From an uncultured Clostridia bacterium (lineage in GTDB: Bacteria > Bacillota_A > Clostridia > Christensenellales > Aristaeellaceae), in assembly GCA_946408865.1 (NCBI GenBank), contig CAMJTZ010000008.1:1-24314 (forward strand): a stretch of DNA of 24,314 nt. Reading direction: 5' to 3'. The notes under the pieces were generated by a model, which searched no databases, had not been told where the DNA came from, and saw only the letters and a program-made list of their open reading frames with translations. Position 1 is the stretch's first letter, and each line of letters starts with the position of its first letter. Shown in pieces: positions 24,291 to 24,314 of this stretch. A program made the position numbers and the translations under genes.

Positions 24291-24314
24291 GCATACGAAA
24301 CAAACAGATGATTT

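Noticed and set aside
1..24314. CRISPR arrays, tRNA or rRNA genes, insertion sequences, phage genes
   Set aside because: No regularly spaced repeats, tRNA-like folds, transposase motifs or phage structural proteins were seen on either strand.

Overview
The window looks like a chromosomal segment from a fairly GC-rich member of the Clostridia (Bacillota), most likely an uncultured gut or rumen lineage. The grounds are the gene families present, strong AGGAGG-type ribosome binding sites, sigma-A promoters that often carry a TGn extended -10, and the fused substrate-binding/permease amino acid transporter common in gut Firmicutes. No tRNA, rRNA, CRISPR array, insertion sequence or phage gene was seen, so this is ordinary chromosome with a strong glycan-use theme. 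The organism assignment is inference.

Layout: (1) 1-1063, minus strand, a glycoside-hydrolase-like gene cut by the window edge. (2) 1345-5600, plus strand: a GH3-family acyl-acid amido synthetase and an M20 metallopeptidase/amidohydrolase in one tight operon behind a near-consensus promoter, then an exported tyrosine phosphatase whose apparent start codon is ATA. (3) 5604-8299: a minus-strand alpha/alpha-barrel glycosidase with its terminator, diverging from a GH43-like gene. (4) 8355-10737: a DEAD-box RNA helicase diverging from a cysteine-rich protein with U32-like features. (5) 10906-12871: an AraC regulator and a PfkB sugar kinase. (6) 12882-17703, minus strand: an ion-transporter-superfamily permease, and upstream of it a GH31 glycosidase translationally coupled to a zinc-type dehydrogenase that carries a -1 frameshift near its C terminus. 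(7) 17977-20614: a LacI-like sensor/GGDEF protein and a sirtuin, one base apart. (8) 20742-24126: a two-gene polar amino acid ABC transporter, followed by two tiny reading frames at the window end.

How the genes fit together: the glycosidases (GH43-like, GH31, two barrel types), the dehydrogenase, the kinase and the AraC regulator look like a scattered carbohydrate-use region without its own sugar transporter. None has a clear signal peptide, so they probably act on imported oligosaccharides. The most unusual unit is the GH3-M20 pair. GH3 enzymes join carboxylic acids to amino acids, and some M20 enzymes split such conjugates, so the pair could make and break N-acyl amino acids. The GGDEF-sirtuin operon is a second unusual pairing, linking second-messenger synthesis to NAD-dependent deacylation.

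Three lesions deserve attention before any gene is called functional: the ATA start, the dehydrogenase frameshift, and a missing H-loop histidine in the ABC ATPase. Each could be real decay or a sequence error.
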